Origin: VBCK01 sp036270655
GTDB lineage: Bacteria > Pseudomonadota > Gammaproteobacteria > Burkholderiales > Burkholderiaceae_F
NCBI GenBank assembly: GCA_036270655.1
Contig: DATBCD010000005.1
Location: 1 to 52,243, forward strand
Direction: 5' to 3'
Length of the DNA stretch: 52,243 nucleotides
Of the stretch, positions 48,742-52,243 are shown piece by piece. A program made the position numbers and the translations under genes. The notes beneath the pieces are model-generated. The model saw only the letters and a list, made by a program, of their open reading frames with translations. It ran no database searches and was not told the DNA's origin. The stretch's first letter is position 1. Every line of letters starts with the position of its first letter.

Positions 48742-49662
48742 ATGGTGCGTCAGCACACCCTGAAATCGCTGGTACGGACAGTCGGCATCGGGCTTCATAG
48801 CGGGGCCAAGGTTGAGCTCGTGCTGCGCCCGGCGTCTGCCGACACCGGGATCGTGTTCCGGCGCACCGACACCGATCCTCCGGTCCAGATCGCCGCCACC
48901 GCCGATGCGGTCGGCGATACCCGCATGGCCTCGACGCTGGTGCGCGAAGGCGTGCGCATCGGAACCGTCGAGCATTTGATGTCGGCGCTGGCCGGGCTGG
49001 CCATCGACAACTGCTATGTCGACGTCGATGCGCCCGAGATCCCGATCATGGACGGCAGCGCCGCCAGCTTCGTGTTCCTGATCCGCTCGGCCGGCATGCA
49101 GGAGCAGAACGCGCCACGGCGCTTCATCCGGGTGCTCGGCCCCGTCGAAGTGCGCGAAGGCGAAGGCCGCAGCGAGCGCTGGGCGCGGCTGGAGCCGCAC
49201 TTCGGATTCAAGCTGCGCTTCTCGATCGATTTCGAGCACCCCGCGATCGATGCCAGCGCCCAGGACGTCGAGGTCGATTTCGCGCGCGACCCGTATGTAA
49301 CGGCGGTGGCGCGAGCGCGCACGTTCGGATTCGTCAGCGAGGTCGAGGCGATGCGGGCAGCCGGGCTGGCGCTGGGCGGAAGCTTTCAGAACGCGATCGT
49401 GATGGACGAGTACCGGGTCCTGAATACCGAGGGCCTGCGCAGCGGCGATGAATTCGCCAAGCACAAGATCCTGGATGCGATCGGCGATCTGTACCTGCTC
49501 GGCCGCCCTCTGATCGCGGCGTATCGCGCGCACAAGTCGGGGCACGCGCTGAATAACCGGCTGCTGCGCGCACTGCTGGCCGATCGCTCGGCCTACGAGG
49601 TGGTGAGCTTCGATCAGGACGCGCCGGCGCCCGAGGCGTTCCTGCGACCGGCCTTCGCTTAG
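48742..49662 (+). CDS. lpxC: UDP-3-O-acyl-N-acetylglucosamine deacetylase LpxC
   Basis: Zinc-dependent deacetylase (306 residues) for the committed step of lipid A synthesis. Zinc ligands are H78 in 'GTVEHLMSALAGL', H241 and D245 in 'EFAKHKILDAIGDLYLLG', and the catalytic H268 lies in 'HKSGHALNNRLL'. 'VDVDAPEIPIMDGSAASFVF' and 'ARTFGFVSEVEAMRAAGLAL' with 'GGSFQNAIV' are further signatures. An ATG at 48733 is an alternative start (MPAMVRQH); E. coli LpxC begins at the equivalent of 48742. The gene follows the dcw region as in most Proteobacteria. Confidence 0.97.
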   Translation: MVRQHTLKSLVRTVGIGLHSGAKVELVLRPASADTGIVFRRTDTDPPVQIAATADAVGDTRMASTLVREGVRIGTVEHLMSALAGLAIDNCYVDVDAPEIPIMDGSAASFVFLIRSAGMQEQNAPRRFIRVLGPVEVREGEGRSERWARLEPHFGFKLRFSIDFEHPAIDASAQDVEVDFARDPYVTAVARARTFGFVSEVEAMRAAGLALGGSFQNAIVMDEYRVLNTEGLRSGDEFAKHKILDAIGDLYLLGRPLIAAYRAHKSGHALNNRLLRALLADRSAYEVVSFDQDAPAPEAFLRPAFA

Positions 49663-49667
49663 CCCGA

Positions 49668-49844
49668 GTGGCCGCCTTTCGGCTCCTGGTCGTCGTATTC
49701 GCGCTTGCGGTCGCGTTTCTGGCGATCCGCTACGCCGTGACCGGTCAGCGCCAGTACCTGAGCTGGGCGCTGCGATTGCTGGGGGCCGGACTGACTTCAG
49801 GTGTCGTGTTCTTTGCCGTTCTGCTGGTTTCGCGGCTGGTTTGA
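49668..49844 (+). CDS. Small two-helix membrane protein downstream of lpxC
   Basis: A 58-residue protein read from GTG 49668, five bases after the lpxC stop. It consists of two hydrophobic helices ('FRLLVVVFALAVAFLAIRYA' and 'GAGLTSGVVFFAVLLVSRLV') joined by a short polar turn with 'TGQRQYLSWALRLL'. A purine-rich element upstream is not obvious, and translation may be coupled to lpxC. The gene is too short for most gene finders. A small membrane protein at this place, between lpxC and the DUF721 gene, is also seen in other betaproteobacteria. Its 3' end overlaps the end of the minus-strand DciA-like gene by 48 bases. Function unknown. Confidence 0.65.
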   Translation: MAAFRLLVVVFALAVAFLAIRYAVTGQRQYLSWALRLLGAGLTSGVVFFAVLLVSRLV

Positions 49845-50360
49845 CTCGCGTGTTTGTGCGAGTGCCGCTGACAGCGCCGCGGCCAGCTTGTGGGTCGCTG
49901 CACGTAGAGGCGACTCTGGCAATGTGAGCGCAAGCTTCCTTGCGAACTCAAGCGCTTGGCTGATGCGCGTCTGATCGTTGGAACCGACCGGCGCGCCTGT
50001 CTGCGCTGCGGGCACTGCCGCAGCGCAGGGCCGCTGCACGGATGAAGTCAAAGCGCGCGGTTGTACCCCAATTTTGATTTCGATAACGTCCAAACCCTGT
50101 TGCTGAAGTTGGCGCAAAAGGCGGGGAACGGCCTGCCGCAGCTTGGCGACTTGGGCTGGCTGCTGGGCATTCAGTCGAAGTGTGGTGCCGCGCAGTTCAC
50201 AACTACGAGATTGAACCGGGGAGAACCCTGGCACGATGCGCTGGCACTCCGACTCGATGGCCGCCGCGGCCCGCTGCGAGGCGCGAAAGCGCTGCAGCAG
50301 TGCAGAGCCGGCTTCCGATTGTGCCAGGGCGTCCGGCAGGCGACGGGCGGGCGGGGTCAT
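49797..50360 (-). CDS. DciA/DUF721-family protein
   Basis: A 187-residue protein with a DUF721 core in the first half: 'LAQSEAGSALLQRFRASQRA', 'IVPGFSPVQSRSCELRGTTL' and 'NAQQPAQVAKLRQAVPRLLR' with 'IEIKIGVQPR'. DUF721 proteins include DciA, which loads the replicative helicase DnaB in most bacteria. The C-terminal half is Ala/Gln-rich and unstructured. Position between lpxC and the M23/secA genes on the opposite strand is the usual one in this group. Its 3' end overlaps the small membrane-protein gene on the other strand. Confidence 0.7.
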   Translation of the reverse strand: MTPPARRLPDALAQSEAGSALLQRFRASQRAAAAIESECQRIVPGFSPVQSRSCELRGTTLRLNAQQPAQVAKLRQAVPRLLRQLQQQGLDVIEIKIGVQPRALTSSVQRPCAAAVPAAQTGAPVGSNDQTRISQALEFARKLALTLPESPLRAATHKLAAALSAALAQTRESNQPRNQQNGKEHDT

Positions 50361-50431
50361 CCGAACGGATTGGACAAGGGGATCAGGTTGCAGCGGTTTC
50401 GTGACGATATCCCCGATAGTAGGAGATTGCG

Positions 50432-51409
<978 letters not shown>

Positions 51410-51452
51410 TCCGCACGGTCCCATAGCCGGCGGCGGCCTGCCCCGGCTCCTG

Positions 51453-51461
51453 TGACATAAT
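51453..51461 (+). promoter_or_regulatory. Predicted extended -10 promoter element of secA
   Basis: TGACATAAT at 51453-51461 matches an extended -10 (TGnTATAAT with one mismatch). No clear -35 is seen 17 bases upstream, as is usual for extended -10 promoters. The secA start is 100 bases further on, so a leader with room for regulation is present. Confidence 0.5.
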
Positions 51462-51561
51462 TTTGCGCTCGCCGCAGGGCCCGGCCCACGGCAGCGTCCA
51501 ACCGCGCACGTGCGACTCCGCGCGTCCGGATCGGACGCGGTCGCGCCGCAACGACGCTCCC

Positions 51562-52243
<682 letters not shown>

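Overview
This is a GC-rich chromosomal window from a betaproteobacterium, most likely of the order Burkholderiales. The assignment rests on the order of the division and cell-wall (dcw) cluster, on the lpxC / small membrane protein / DUF721 / M23 peptidase / secA block that follows it, and on the style of many of the proteins. No tRNA, rRNA, CRISPR array, prophage or insertion sequence was seen.

Left part (1-28,660) is accessory and metabolic. A decayed AI-2E-family permease lies at the left edge. An MdtNOP-type tripartite efflux system follows: ytcA, HlyD and FUSC genes on the plus strand, a divergent TolC-like gene, and a NarL-family response regulator overlapping the end of the FUSC gene. 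Next come a small cytochrome c, a TVGYGD ion channel and a CurA-like reductase. A minus-strand operon at 13,411-8,737 encodes a B-family (ba3-like) terminal oxidase: subunit IIA, subunit II with the CuA site, subunit I, a diheme cytochrome c, a subunit-II-like protein with no CuA domain, and heme O synthase. A SYLF protein, an XdhC-like protein and a four-gene Pqi lipid-transport operon (two half-length pqiA genes, pqiB, pqiC) follow. Then come an outer-membrane barrel with a lipoprotein, an internally deleted carnitine-dehydrogenase-like gene, an OsmC protein, a patatin phospholipase with a secreted partner, a Pal-like lipoprotein, a periplasmic catalase-fold peroxidase, ArfB and a choice-of-anchor-like secreted protein.

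Right part (28,522-52,243) holds the complete dcw cluster: mraZ, rsmH, ftsL, ftsI, murE, murF, mraY, murD, ftsW, murG, murC, ddlB, ftsQ, ftsA, ftsZ. Most genes overlap by 4 bases or are separated by about 30 bases or less. It starts from a good sigma70-like promoter (TTGACC, 17 bp, TAGAGT) followed by MraZ-type repeats. These genes make UDP-MurNAc-pentapeptide, lipid I and lipid II and build the divisome. A cytochrome b561 gene and a minus-strand hydrolase / secreted-protein pair lie between ftsZ and lpxC. After lpxC come a 58-residue membrane protein, a DciA/DUF721 protein on the minus strand, an M23 peptidase and the first 227 codons of secA, cut by the window edge.

No clearly new multi-gene system was found. 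The most unusual signals are three genes that keep both conserved ends of their family but have lost the middle: the AI-2E permease, a COX2 transmembrane domain joined to a cytochrome-c-like tail, and the carnitine-dehydrogenase-like protein. There is also a dispersed CCCTCTCCCGC hairpin repeat at three gene ends. Domain and motif statements come from reading the translations; no database search was possible.
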